In this document: in pieces, positions 1 through 11,300 of the stretch
Layout: each line of letters starts with the position of its first letter
Numbering within the stretch: the stretch's first letter is position 1
The notes under the pieces: model-generated
Databases searched by the model: none
What the model was told of the DNA's origin: nothing
What the model saw: only the letters and a program-made list of their open reading frames with translations
Source of the DNA: Neocallimastix lanati (nom. inval.)
Lineage: Eukaryota > Neocallimastigomycota > Neocallimastigomycetes > Neocallimastigales > Neocallimastigaceae
Reading direction: 5' to 3'
DNA length: 64,000 nucleotides
Assembly (NCBI GenBank): GCA_016946835.1
Contig: JACVTC010000238.1
Location: 49,477 to 113,476, forward strand
Position numbers and translations under genes: made by a program

Positions 1-1017
1 ATATGTAACTGACCTTATAAAAATTTTAAATAAAATATAGTATATTTATACCATATATAAAGAAAAGATATGCTATATAAGTAATCTTAAAATATTTATT
101 ACTGTAAAAAATATATTTGATACTGATTATAATAAAAAATAAATATAATGATATTATTAATAGTATTTAAATATTTCTTCATTGTTAATATTTAGATAAA
201 TTGCCCATTTTTTTATCACGGACTTCCCAAATTCTTAAGTGCATCAGTATTCTTTTAAAAACTATTTCTAAAATTTAAATTTTTAAAAATTGAAATTTAA
301 AAACATTGATTTCAATTATATTATATATCTATATTTAACATAAAAAAATATTTTATAAATTATAAATAAAAAAACTATAACATTTTTTTTAATATTTTTT
401 TATTATTTATTTTATAATTGCTTTTATAATATATAATAATAATTATATTAATACAGTTTTATTTCTTTGTTTCATATTAATTATTACGTTATTATTATTT
501 TTATTAATTAAATATAAAATTTTAATCACTATACAAATATTTCAATATTTTAAATATTAATAATATTTATTATTTAATATATTATTTCAAATTTATATAC
601 TATAATAATTAATTATATAATTTTTAATAGGTAACTTCAACATTTTAATAATTGAAATTTCATCAAATGATATTTAAATATTTTTTAATAATTAATACAA
701 AAATTAATAAACACCTTATTAATTTTATACTTCTAATAATTATATAAATTCATTTTAAAATATAAAACGTTAATAATATTTTAAGAATATAATTAAATCT
801 TTGTGTAATATAGGAAATAATAAATTTGTAGTGAATTTTGATTTAAATTTAATATTTTTTTAATAATTATTTTTAATAATATATTTTTATATAACACTAA
901 ATAAATATATAATTTTTTAAATAAATTATTTAAATATAGTATTATATATATATATAAATTTTTATATTTAGATAAATCAAATGTTTCATTTTTTTTGAAT
1001 GTTTTAGTTTTTTCAAA
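1..1017. other. AT-rich intergenic DNA, no gene seen
   Basis: Almost entirely A and T with short homopolymer runs. I see no open frame with protein-like composition and no RNA gene. It lies downstream of the scaffoldin-like gene read on the minus strand, so it should contain that gene's 3' flank. Confidence 0.6.
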
Positions 1018-3063
1018 TTAATGATTTAAAAAAATAGTAAATACAATAATAACAAGATAGATATAAAAGGATGAAAACGATTTATGGATGGAGGAAGCAC
1101 CACTTGGTGCTACTGTCGTAGATGAAGGAGATGTGGTGGACTTCTTTGTTGAAGTAGTTGTTGTAGCCTCTTGTTTGGTTGTAGTAGTAGTTGTTTTTTC
1201 TTTGTCGGTTGCAGGCATTGCATTACCTTTTGTGGTAGTCTTTGTTTTATTTGGATTATCATCCGATGTCGTGGTAACCACATTAGTAGTAGTGGTAGTA
1301 GCAGCCTCAGTAGTAGTTTTCGTTTTAATAGAAGTACTATCAGGCTCAACAGGAGTGTGTTCATCATTTGGTTTCTCAACGTTATTTTCATCTAATTTAT
1401 TCTTTTCTTCCTCATATGTGTAATATTCTCCTTCCTTGACATAGCTATTATTCCGATTTCTGTCTTTTCACCTTCACTAACCTTAGGTATTTCTATAATG
1501 GTAGTAACTTTATCATCACTTTCACTACATACCTTTCCATCACTATCAAAGAAGTAGTAGCCGTCCTGTTCAACCATCTTTAACTTATTTTCCTCTCCAA
1601 TCTTATAAATGCTACCATTAGACAAGAAGATATCATTCTCTTCAACATTTACTTCAACGCATTCAGATTCATTGCAGGAGTAAATATGCATTTCAGTTTC
1701 TTCATCATCATTATTATTAATTACATTACCATCTTGATTCAGGATATAGTATCCAGGTTTGGCAAGGCGTATAGCATTGTTAGTTAATTCAATTAAATGA
1801 CTTTCAATATTGACGCTATTTAAAACTCTACCAATGACATCAGAAATAATATACTTCGGTTCATCATTGGTACCAAAGACACAATTCTCTTTCTCATTAC
1901 CATAAACGGCATCATCCGTCAATAAGAATATTTGTTTTATTCCACTTTTATAACAATAGTCACCTTTGGCATAAGTAATTGTTTCATTAGTGGTTTGACA
2001 TGAAATTCCTTCTTCAATTTCGGTTACATTAGAAGGATGTATTTCAATACCTTTCGACCAATATTTATTGTTATTATTCAATAACACCTTATTCGAATTT
2101 GCCTTATTAAAGTAAAATCCAACGATTGTACTATCCTTAATGGATTTCTGCTTTATAAAACCGTTTTCTTTGTAGATTTCATAAGCCTCACTTGGAACAC
2201 CATTTAATCCAACTGGGTTCATGTTCTTATCAAAGAAGTAATAACCAATTTCCTTCTCAATTATCCATTCTTCATTGACCATATATTTAACTAATTTCTT
2301 ATCATCAGATAAATCATTTATGTATCTTTTACCCTCAACTAAAGTAGAAGGATCGACTAATAAACATCCCTTTTTTATTTCACATTGATAGAGTGAACAA
2401 TTTCTTTTATCTTCATCATTCAATGGCAACGAAATATCATTATCGATGATTATTGAATATTTACCAGTAACTTCATTGACATGATTTTCATTCATGTATA
2501 CTAATTTATTATCATCAGGTAAATAGTAATACTTCTCTTCTCCATCTTTACCTTCTAAAATTACACTGTTATATTCAATGGTAGTGTTTTCATCTTCACG
2601 TTTGGCTTTCTTATTAATACCTTTTATTAACATGAATTTACCATTACTTCCTGAACAAATATCTCCTCCCTTTAAGGATACAGAAGAGGTTACGGTACCA
2701 TCATCCGATACATCACAATTTGCAATGGCAACGGTTGAATTCCATCCATCACTGTTGTAATGAATTATAAATATTTGTTCCGGATTACTTTTACTTATAT
2801 ATTTACCAATACCATTTATATTTTTAATGGTATTTCCGTTATCGCTTACAGAAAACTTATATTCTGGATTTTCGTCTTCACCTACAGGATAGCCATTCTC
2901 ATTGAAGAAGTAAAGTCCATCCTTTTTTGTCTTCTTCCAAAGTTTTGATTTACTATCATAATATAAAATTACACTTTTTCCCATAGATTGGCTAGCAATA
3001 TTTAAGTAGTACTGAGAATCCAATTCTTTTTCAAGACTACATTTTCCATTTTCCCTAACCCTA
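1018..3063 (-). pseudogene. Scaffoldin-like secreted repeat protein, 5'-truncated and frameshifted
   Basis: The minus-strand frame 3063-1392 encodes repeats of the type GYYFF-x-NGxP/V (GLYFFNENGYPVG, GYYFFDKNMNPVG, GYYILNQDGNVIN, GYYFFDSDGKV) alternating with short Cys-containing strands such as IYSCNESECVEV. These resemble GXY-type repeats described for anaerobic-fungal cellulosome scaffoldins; the family call is inference. Near 1450-1465 the frame shifts by one base. The other frame continues without a stop through an acidic segment into a Thr-rich stalk (KTKTTT..., about 1.3-1.1 kb) and ends at 1018 in a hydrophobic tail (FYIYLVIIVFTIFL), as expected for a membrane or GPI anchor. The N-terminus and signal peptide are missing: similarity stops about where a copia gag fragment begins on the other strand (3.06 kb). 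No ATG starts the frame; TTG at 3023 is only the first permissive codon. The frameshift could be real or a sequencing error, but the 5' loss argues for a dead gene. Confidence 0.6.
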
Positions 3064-4640
3064 GTGAATATGTTAAGGATGTATTGCCTGAAATAATCTC
3101 TTCAAACCTAAAAGAATCCTTAACAAATAATCAAAATAATAAAAATATATTTTCAATAGAAAATAATACTAACATTAATACAAATAAGAAAAAACTTACT
3201 AAAATAAAAACATCTACTAAAAAGACCAAAAATGGTAGATGTAATTATTGTGGTAAATGGGGCCATTTCTTTTATGACTGTAAAATTAGAAGAGATGATA
3301 AAAATAATAACAAAAGAAGAAAAATTTTCAAAAGAAGAAGAAATAATTTTAAAAGAAAATTTAATAAACGTAGAAATTATGCAAATTTCATGGGAAAAGA
3401 AAGGTACGATACAAGCTTTGCCGATTCTTTTACCAAGGATTACAATTCTCAAGAAAACCTTGATATTAATTTTGCCGAAGTAAATAAACAAAACGAAGAA
3501 AATAAACAAAAAGAAATGATGTGTTGGATATTGGACTCCGGTGCATCAATAAATATTACTGGTCATTTAAATAAATTACATAATATTCAAAAGTGCAATG
3601 ACAAAGTTTATTTAGCTAATAATCAAGTTATATCAACACAATTTAAAGGAAATCTCATAGGATACATTAGTAATCACAAAATAATCATTAAGAATGTTTA
3701 TTACTCACCAAAAATAAATATAAATTTATTATCAATTGGAAATCTTACACAACAAGGAATCAAAATAATTTTCAATAATACTAATAATAAATCATATGCA
3801 CTTATTTATGACGAACACAATCAAAGAATATTATCAATTAAATCGAACCAATCTAATACATTTAAATTTTGGATTTCAACTCAACCATTAAATTTTCAAA
3901 ACAACCAACATAATAATAATTTGGTTGAAATCAATTATACACATTTAAAATCAATTGATAAACTAAATTTATGGCATCGTCGCTTTGCCCATTTTAATAT
4001 CAATAGTATCAAAAATAAAATTTTAAAAATCAACATAAACTCAAAGTGCCCTATTTGTAGTTATTCAAAACTTAAAAATAAGCTCTTCAAATCATCACAT
4101 AATAGAGCCAAAAATATATTTCAACTCATACACATGGATCTTATAGGTCCAATACAAAACTCTATCTATGACAATAAATATATCTTAACCATTTTGGATG
4201 ACCATTCAAGATTTGGGTGGACTCTCTTTATGAAGAGTAAATCAGAAACTTTTTATCACTTCCTTAATTGGTTTAATAAAATAAAAAATCAATTTAACAA
4301 AAGAATTCAATATATCCGTACAGATAATGGTACCGAATTTAACAACAAAAATTTCAAACAATTTTGCATTGACTTTGGAATACAACATCAATTTACTGTT
4401 CCCTACCACCCACTACAAAATGGTAGGATTGAACGATTCAACGGCATTATAATCAATTCTGCAAAGTCAATGTTAAATGACGCAAAACTTAGCTTACAAT
4501 TTTGGGAAGACGCCGTCTCTACTTCGAACTACATTCATAATCGAATCTCTCATAAAGGGATAAATAATAAAATTCCATATGAACTTTTAACCAATAACAA
4601 AGTTGATTATTCAAACATACGTGTCTTCCGATGTAAATTT
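3063..4640 (+). pseudogene. gag-pol: Copia-A gag C-terminus, protease and integrase
   Basis: The frame contains a CCHC knuckle (CNYCGKWGHFFYDC, about 3.24 kb), the aspartic protease motif WILDSGASINITG (about 3.53 kb), a pre-integrase zinc region (LWHRRFAHFN ... CPICSYSKLKNKL, about 3.97-4.1 kb) and an integrase core with the D, D, E residues in MDLIGP, IRTDNGTEF and NGRIERFNG. These cleave the polyprotein and insert the cDNA. The frame is open upstream of the first ATG-like codon because gag is truncated. A one-base change in the T-run near 4640 ends the true frame; what follows to the stop near 4715 is out of frame. The intended frame resumes twice, with a second shift near 4705. Confidence 0.85.
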
Positions 4641-4704
4641 TTTATTATGTTCCAAAACTATTCCGTACCAAATTTCAAAATAACTCATCTCCTGGCATAT
4701 TCTT

Positions 4705-6132
4705 GGGTATGTTGATAATCCCACAGCATACAAAATTCTTGATATAACAAATAATAAAATTATAATTTCACGAAATGTTGAATTCTTTGAATTTACACTA
4801 GGAAATTCACATTTATCTCATTGCGATAATGACATCTCAAATTTTATTCCCAATAATATAATAAGGAGGAATGATAATACCTACTTTTATGATAACACGT
4901 ATGATATAAACCATGACAAAGACTACAATAATACTAACAATAATAATCAGTATTATCAATATAATAACAATAAGTCAAATAATATTCAAATATTAGACAA
5001 TAATACTCAAATAAATGAAAATAATATACCAAGTAAAAACATTCAAATAAAAAATAAAAGAACATATAACAAAAGAAGAAACAACAATAATAACAACACC
5101 AAAAATATTAATAATAATCAAAACAAAGATTATAATAATAATATAGAATCTCAAGATAATAAAATTAACAACAACAACAATAATAATAACAATAACACAA
5201 GTAACAATAAAATTAATAACAACGATAACACAAACAGCAACAACACTACCAACAGCAATAATAACAAAATAAATAATAATATTAATAAAAACGACAATAT
5301 GATCACTGTCAGTAATAAAAACAATCATAATAATTCAAATACAGACAGATATAATTCAAACAATAATAACGATAACAACAATGAACAACGAATCATTAAT
5401 AACTTAATGAATAACAAATTATTTAACATAGAATCTTCCATACATTTAGGAAAAAGAAATAGAAATGAAAACTTCATATTAAATTCAAATAACAAAAAAC
5501 AAAAATCATTAAAAGAATTACGCGAACCAAATAATTATGATGATATCTTTAAATTAAATGATAAAAATGAATGGTTAAAATCAGTCGATAATGAACTCGA
5601 CAATATGAAAAATCTAAAAGTATATGAAACAATTGATAAAATACCTAAGAACGCAAACTTAATATCATCAAGATTGATTTTCAAATTCAAACGAAACTCA
5701 AATGGAGAAATAATCAAAAGAAAATCAAGATTAGTAGCAAAGGGATTTACGCAAGAATACGGCATAGATTATAAAGAAACCTTTGCACCTACCTTAAAAC
5801 AGGATTCAATAAGAATCTTTACAGCAATTTCCACTCAGAACAATTTTGAAATAAACCAAATAGATATAACTGCCGCCTATTTAAATGTTGAATTAAATGA
5901 AGATTTGTATATGAAACCACCCAAAGGACATGAAGATTACAATAAGAAATTTTGGAAATTGAAGAAGGCAATATATGGACTGAAACAAAGTGGTGCCAAG
6001 TGGAATGATAAATTAAACGGCTATCTAATAAAAATTGGATATAAAAGACTTATAAGTGAACCTTGTCTGTACGTTAAATTTAATAAAAGAAAACATTTAA
6101 GTATGTTAGCAATATATGTGGATGAAATTTAA
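4705..6132 (+). pseudogene. pol: Copia-A Asn-rich linker and reverse transcriptase N-terminal part
   Basis: An open frame without an early start codon continues integrase C-terminal sequence (GYVDNPTAYKILDI) through about 200 residues dominated by Asn (about 4.87-5.40 kb). It then enters a copia RT: LKELREPNNYDD..., SRLVAKGFTQEYGIDYKET, QIDITAAYLNVELNEDLYM, KKAIYGLKQSG. The active-site box reads YVDEI rather than YVDD, so the second catalytic Asp is lost. Directly after it one T is missing, giving TAA at 6130. Polymerase activity from this copy is not expected. Confidence 0.85.
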
Positions 6133-6495
6133 TATCAGGATCAAAGAAAACAATAGAAAGTGTAAAATTATTAATTGAGAAAAAGTTCAAAATGAAAGAT
6201 ATAGGTAATGTTGATTATATTATTGGAATAAAATTTATAAAACATAAAAATGGTTACTTTTTACATCAACACAGATATATAGATGAATTACTTTCTAAGT
6301 TTAATATGAAAAATTGTACACCTCTTAGAATTATGACTCCAATTGAAAATGAAGATCTTAGGAAGGTAAAAGTAGATGAAACAAAATATAGAAGCATAAT
6401 AGAAAATTTATTATATCTCAGTATATGTACAAGACTCGACATTATCTTCTCAGTATCAAAAGCAGCTAGAAGAGCAAAGGAACCAAATATGGAAG
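6133..6495 (+). pseudogene. pol: Copia-A reverse transcriptase C-terminal part
   Basis: After the one-base loss at about 6130, RT continues in another frame (ISGSKKTIESVKLLIEKKF, KMKDIGNVDYIIGIKF, HQHRYIDELLSKFNM, YLSICTRLDIIFSVSKAARR). It stops at a TAG in NMED-stop, where the homologous Copia-B sequence has a Trp. The thumb/connection region is recognisable, but the reading frame is dead. Confidence 0.8.
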
Positions 6496-6501
6496 ACTAG
6501 A

Positions 6502-7032
6502 ATATTAAGATATTTAAAAGGAACTAAAAAATATGGAATAAATTTCACAAATAATCCGAATGTTAAAGCATATGTCGATCCGAATTACGAAGGTGACTTG
6601 GAAACTAGACGTTCAACAACAGGATTCTTAATAACATTTGGTGGTGCACCAACAAGCTGGTGTTCAAAGTTACAAAAATCAATATCGACTTCAACAGCCG
6701 AGTCCGAATATTACAGTCTTAGTGAATGCGGTAAACAATGTATATGGTACTTAAATTTATTCGAAGAATTGAACTTAAATATTAAAAATATTGAAGTAAA
6801 TGTTGACAATAAAGCAGATATTTATAATGCTAAAAATCAAACTATCAACCCAAAAACTAAACATGTAGACATTAGGGTCCATTACATAAGAGAAATAGTC
6901 AAAGAAAATAAAATCTATCTTAAATATATAAAATCTGAAAATAATCTCGCTGATGGGTTTACGAAGTATTTAAATGTGACATTAATGGATAAATTTAGAA
7001 ATTCCTTATTAACAAAAATTGATGATTTATAA
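6502..7032 (+). pseudogene. pol: Copia-A RNase H
   Basis: The frame resumes at ILRYLKGTKKYGINF and includes AYVDPNYEGDLETRRSTTGF, SISTSTAESEYYSLSE, EVNVDNKADIYNAKN and SENNLADGFTKYLN, which are diagnostic of copia RNase H. It ends with TAA at 7032, 63 bp before the LTR. The usual D in YVDADY is shifted to YVDPNY, so the active site may be damaged. Confidence 0.85.
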
Positions 7033-7095
7033 TTTATTTGAAATAATATAAATAAAAAATATGACATTTTAGGAAAGTCGTATTTTAGGAGGAGT

Positions 7096-7342
7096 GTTAG
7101 AATATAAAAAAAATAAATACTTAATAATGACCTTATATAATTTACCCAATCAGAATATTATTATATTTAAATAAAATTATAAAAGAAATAAAATGTAACC
7201 TCGTTAAAAATTCATACACTTTTGTAATTATAAAAAATAAAAGATAAATAAAATTAAATATTAAGTATTATATATAAAATGCTATTCTAAAAATATATCT
7301 AATTTTCTCAATATTTGTTTTTGGTGTTTAATAATATTAACA
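7096..7342 (+). repeat. Probable 3' LTR of Copia-A
   Basis: A purine-rich tract (TTTTAGGAGGAG) directly precedes TGTTAGAATA, the typical start of a copia-type LTR. A plausible end is ATATTAACA at about 7342, giving TG...CA. No 5' LTR remains, so the right boundary is an estimate. Confidence 0.5.
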
Positions 7343-8388
7343 GAGAAATAAAAATATAAAATAAATTTAATGTAAAATATCTCTTTGAAATATATATTCC
7401 AAAATCCAAAATCATATTTAATTAATATTTTGATTGGTAATAAATTATAATTATTAATCTTAAAATATTTAAAATATTATTTCTAATTTTTACATCCTAA
7501 ATTTATATTTTAAATATAAATTTTATATTTTGAATAATAACTAAAATTATACCAATTGCTTTAATTTTTAAATTTTATAAATTAAATATATCTATAGAAA
7601 TATATATATACAATAATATTTTATCTTGGTAATTATATAATTGATTTTAATAAAATTAGATACAAATAAAAAAAAATTATAAATAACATTTATTTTATTA
7701 AATGAATTTCTTAAATTATTGATATATATTAATATTTTTATTATAAATAGAAAATAAAAATAAATATCTTTTTTCTGTCATAGTAATTTATTAAATAAAA
7801 ATTTGAAAATAATTCACCAAATATTAAAATAAAAATACTTTATAAAATGTATTATAAAATTCCATTCTATAATAAGCATATTATTTTGAAGTAATATAAA
7901 ATTTTTTAATTCAAAAAAATACTAAAATTTTAATTAATAAAAGAAATTAAAAATGAATTTTCATACTTTAAAATAAATTAAAAAAAAAAAAAAACTTTTT
8001 AATATGACATTGCTTAATTTTATTATTTATATTATAAATTTATTATTTATTTTAAAATATTAAATGATTAATATTTTTAATTTTAATTATCTAATCCTTA
8101 TTAAATAATTTTAAAAAATATATAATTGATAAAAAATATAAAAGAATTATTATTTTATAAAAATTAATCATAAATAAAAAAAATATTCCGAAAGTTGAAA
8201 TTGTAAAACTATAAATAAAAAAATAACCTTTTATTTGCGATAAATATTTATTAATAATATATTATTATTATTATAATTATATATTTCAGATATTATAAAT
8301 TGATATAATTAAAAATAAAAAATATATATATATTTATATTTATTTATATAATTTCATTATTTAATAAAGTTAAATAAAAATTTAAAAG
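7343..8388. other. AT-rich intergenic DNA with promoter region of the Glu-rich gene
   Basis: No coding or RNA gene seen. The last part, rich in TATA-like tracts, must hold the promoter of the ORF starting at 8389, but I cannot single out a site. Confidence 0.5.
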
Positions 8389-11300
8389 ATGATATATTTT
8401 AAAGTTTTGCATATAGTATTATTAATTATACTTATTTGTTTCCAAGTAGTGAATACAAAAAAAAAGGGTAATAGTATTGAAAATTATTATAGTGAGGAAA
8501 AGGAAATACAAAATAAAAGATATATAGCATATGATAATAACAATATAGAAATAAGTGATAACAATAATGAAAATGTAAATATAGATGAACGTGCTGATGA
8601 GACAAATGAAAAAGAAGAGGAAGAAGAGGAAGAGGAAGAAGAAGAAGAAAATGAGGAAGAAGAAGAAGAAGAAGAAGAAAATGAGGAAGAAGAAGAAGAA
8701 GAAGAGGAGGAAGAGAAAGAAAATGAGGAGGAAGAAGAAGAAGAAGAAGAAGAAAATGAGGAGGAAGAAGAAGAAGAAGAAGAAGAAAATGAGGAGGAAG
8801 AAGAAGAAGAAGAAGAAAATGAGGAGGAAGAAGAAGAAGAAGAAGAAGAAAATGAGGAGGAAGAAGAAGAAGAAGAAGAAAATGAGGAGGAAGAAGAAGA
8901 AGAAGAAGAAAACGAGGAGGAAGAAGAAGAAGAAGAAGAAGAAGAAGAAGAAGAAGAAGAAGAAAATGAGGAGGAAGAAGAAGAAGAAGAAGAAAATGAG
9001 GAGGAAGAAGAAGAAGAAGAAGAAGAAAATGAGGAAAATGAGGAGGAAGAAGAAGAAGAAGAAGAAGAAGAAGAAGAAGAAGAAGAAAATGAGGAGGAAG
9101 AAGAAGAAGAAGAAGAAAATGAGGAGGAAGAAGAAGAAGAAGAGGAAGAAGAGAAAGAAAATGAAGAGGAAGAAGAGGAAAATGAAGAAGAAGAAAATGA
9201 AGAGGAAGAAGAGGAAAATGAAGAAGAGGAAAAGGAAGAAGAAGAAAATGAAGAGGAAGAAGAGGAAAATGAAGAAGAGGAAAATGAAGAAGAAGAAAAT
9301 GAAGAGGAAGAAGAGGAAAAGGAAGAAGAAGAAAATGAAGAGGAAGAAGAGGAAAAGGAAGAAGAAGAAGAAGAGGAAAAAGAGAAAGAAAATGAGGAGG
9401 AAGAAGAGGAAGAAGAGGAAGAAGAGAAAGAAAATGAAGAGGAAGAAGAGGAAGAAAATGAAGAGGAAGAAGAGGAAAATGAAGAAGAAGAAAATGAAGA
9501 GGAAGAAGAGGAAAATGAAGAAGAAGAAAATGAAGAGGAAGAAGAGGAAAATGAAGAAGAAGAAGAAGAGGAAAAAGAGAAAGAAAATGAGGAGGAAGAA
9601 GAGGAAGAAGAGGAAGAAGAGAAAGAAAATGAAGAGGAAGAAGAGGAAGAAAATGAAGAAGATGAAAATGAAGAGGAAGAAGAGGAAAATGAAGAAGAAG
9701 AAAATGAAGAGGAAGAAGAGGAAAATGAAGAAGAAGAAGAAGAGGAAGAAAATAATGAAGAAGAAAATAATGAAGAAGAAAATAATGAAGAGGAGGAAAA
9801 TGAAGAAAAAAATAATGAAGAAGAAAATAATGAAGAAGAAAATGAGAAAGAAAATAATGAAGAAGAAAATAATGAAGAAGAAAATAATGAAGAAGAATAT
9901 GAGAAAGAAAATAATGAAGAAGAAAATGAGGAAGAAGAAAATAATGAAGAGGAGGAAAATGAAGAAAAAAATAATGAAGAAGAAAATGAGAAAGAAAATA
10001 ATGAAGAAGAAAATGAGGAAGAAAATAATGAAGAAGAAAATAATGAAGAAGAAAATAATGAAGAGGAGGAAAATGAAGAAGAAAATAATGAAGAGGAGGA
10101 AAATGAGAAAGAAAATAATATAGAAGAAAATAATGAAGAGGAGGAAAATGAAGAAGAAAATAATGAAGAGGAGGAAAATGAGAAAGAAAATAATATAGAA
10201 GAAAATAATGAAGAAGAAAATAATGAAGAAGAATATGAGAAAGAAAATAATGAAGAAGAAAATGAGGAAGAAGAAAATGAGGAAGAAGAAAATGAGGAAG
10301 AAAATAATGAAGAAGAAAATAATGAAGAGGAGGAAAATGAAGAAAAAAATAATGAAGAAGAAAATGAGAAAGAAAATAATGAAGAAGAAAATAATGAAGA
10401 GGAGGAAAACGAAGAAGAAAATAATGAAGAAGAAAATAATGAAGAAGAAAATGAGAAAGAAAATAATATAGAAGAAAATAATGAAGAAGAAAATAATGAA
10501 GAAGAATATGAGAAAGAAAATAATGAAGAAGAAAATGAGGAAGAAAATAATGAAGAAGAAAATAATGAAGAGGAGGAAAATGAAGAAGAAAATAATGAAG
10601 AAGAAAATAATGAAGAAGAAAATAATGAAGAAGAAAATGAGAAAGAAAATAATATAGAAGAAAATAATGAAGAAGAAAATAATGAAGAAGAATATGAGAA
10701 AGAAAATAATGAAGAAGAAAATGAGGAAGAAAATAATGAAGAAGAAAATAATGAAGAGGAGGAAAATGAAGAAGAAAATAATGAAGAAGAAAATAATGAA
10801 GAAGAAAATAATGAAGAAGAAAATGAGAAAGAAAATAATATAGAAGAAAATAATGAAGAAGAAAATAATGAAGAAGAATATGAGAAAGAAAATAATGAAG
10901 AAGAAAATGAGGAAGAAAATAATGAAGAAGAAAATAATGAAGAAGAAAATGAGAAAGAAAATAATGAAGAAGAAAATAATGAAGAAGAAAATAATGGAGA
11001 AGAAAATAATGAAGAAGAATATGAGAAAGAAAATAATGAAGAAGAAAATGAGGAAGAAGAAAATAATGAAGAGGAGGAAAATGAAGAAAAAAATAATGAA
11101 GAAGAAAATGAGAAAGAAAATAATGAAGAAGAAAATGAGGAAGAAAATAATGAAGAAGAAAATAATGAAGAAGAAAATAATGAAGAGGAGGAAAATGAAG
11201 AAGAAAATAATGAAGAGGAGGAAAATGAGAAAGAAAATAATATAGAAGAAAATAATGAAGAGGAGGAAAATGAAGAAGAAAATAATGAAGAGGAGGAAAA

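Larger units (their letters stand above)
3063..7342 (+). mobile_element. Ty1/copia retrotransposon 'Copia-A', 5'-truncated and decayed
   Basis: Domains run in copia order: gag zinc knuckle, protease, integrase, reverse transcriptase, RNase H, purine tract, 3' LTR. The element has no 5' LTR and enters gag at a segment (EYVKDVLPEI) that aligns with the more complete gag of Copia-B (EYVKNVIPDI). At least four frame changes or stops break pol. Integrase before RT distinguishes it from the gypsy elements elsewhere in the window. The 5' break coincides with the truncated scaffoldin-like gene, so a rearrangement joined two broken ends. Confidence 0.85.

Noticed and set aside
1088..1423. Plus-strand Val-rich frame opposite the Thr-rich stalk
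   Set aside because: Shadow of Thr codons of the minus-strand gene.
4993..5328. Minus-strand Val/Ile-rich frame
   Set aside because: Shadow of the Asn-rich linker of Copia-A.
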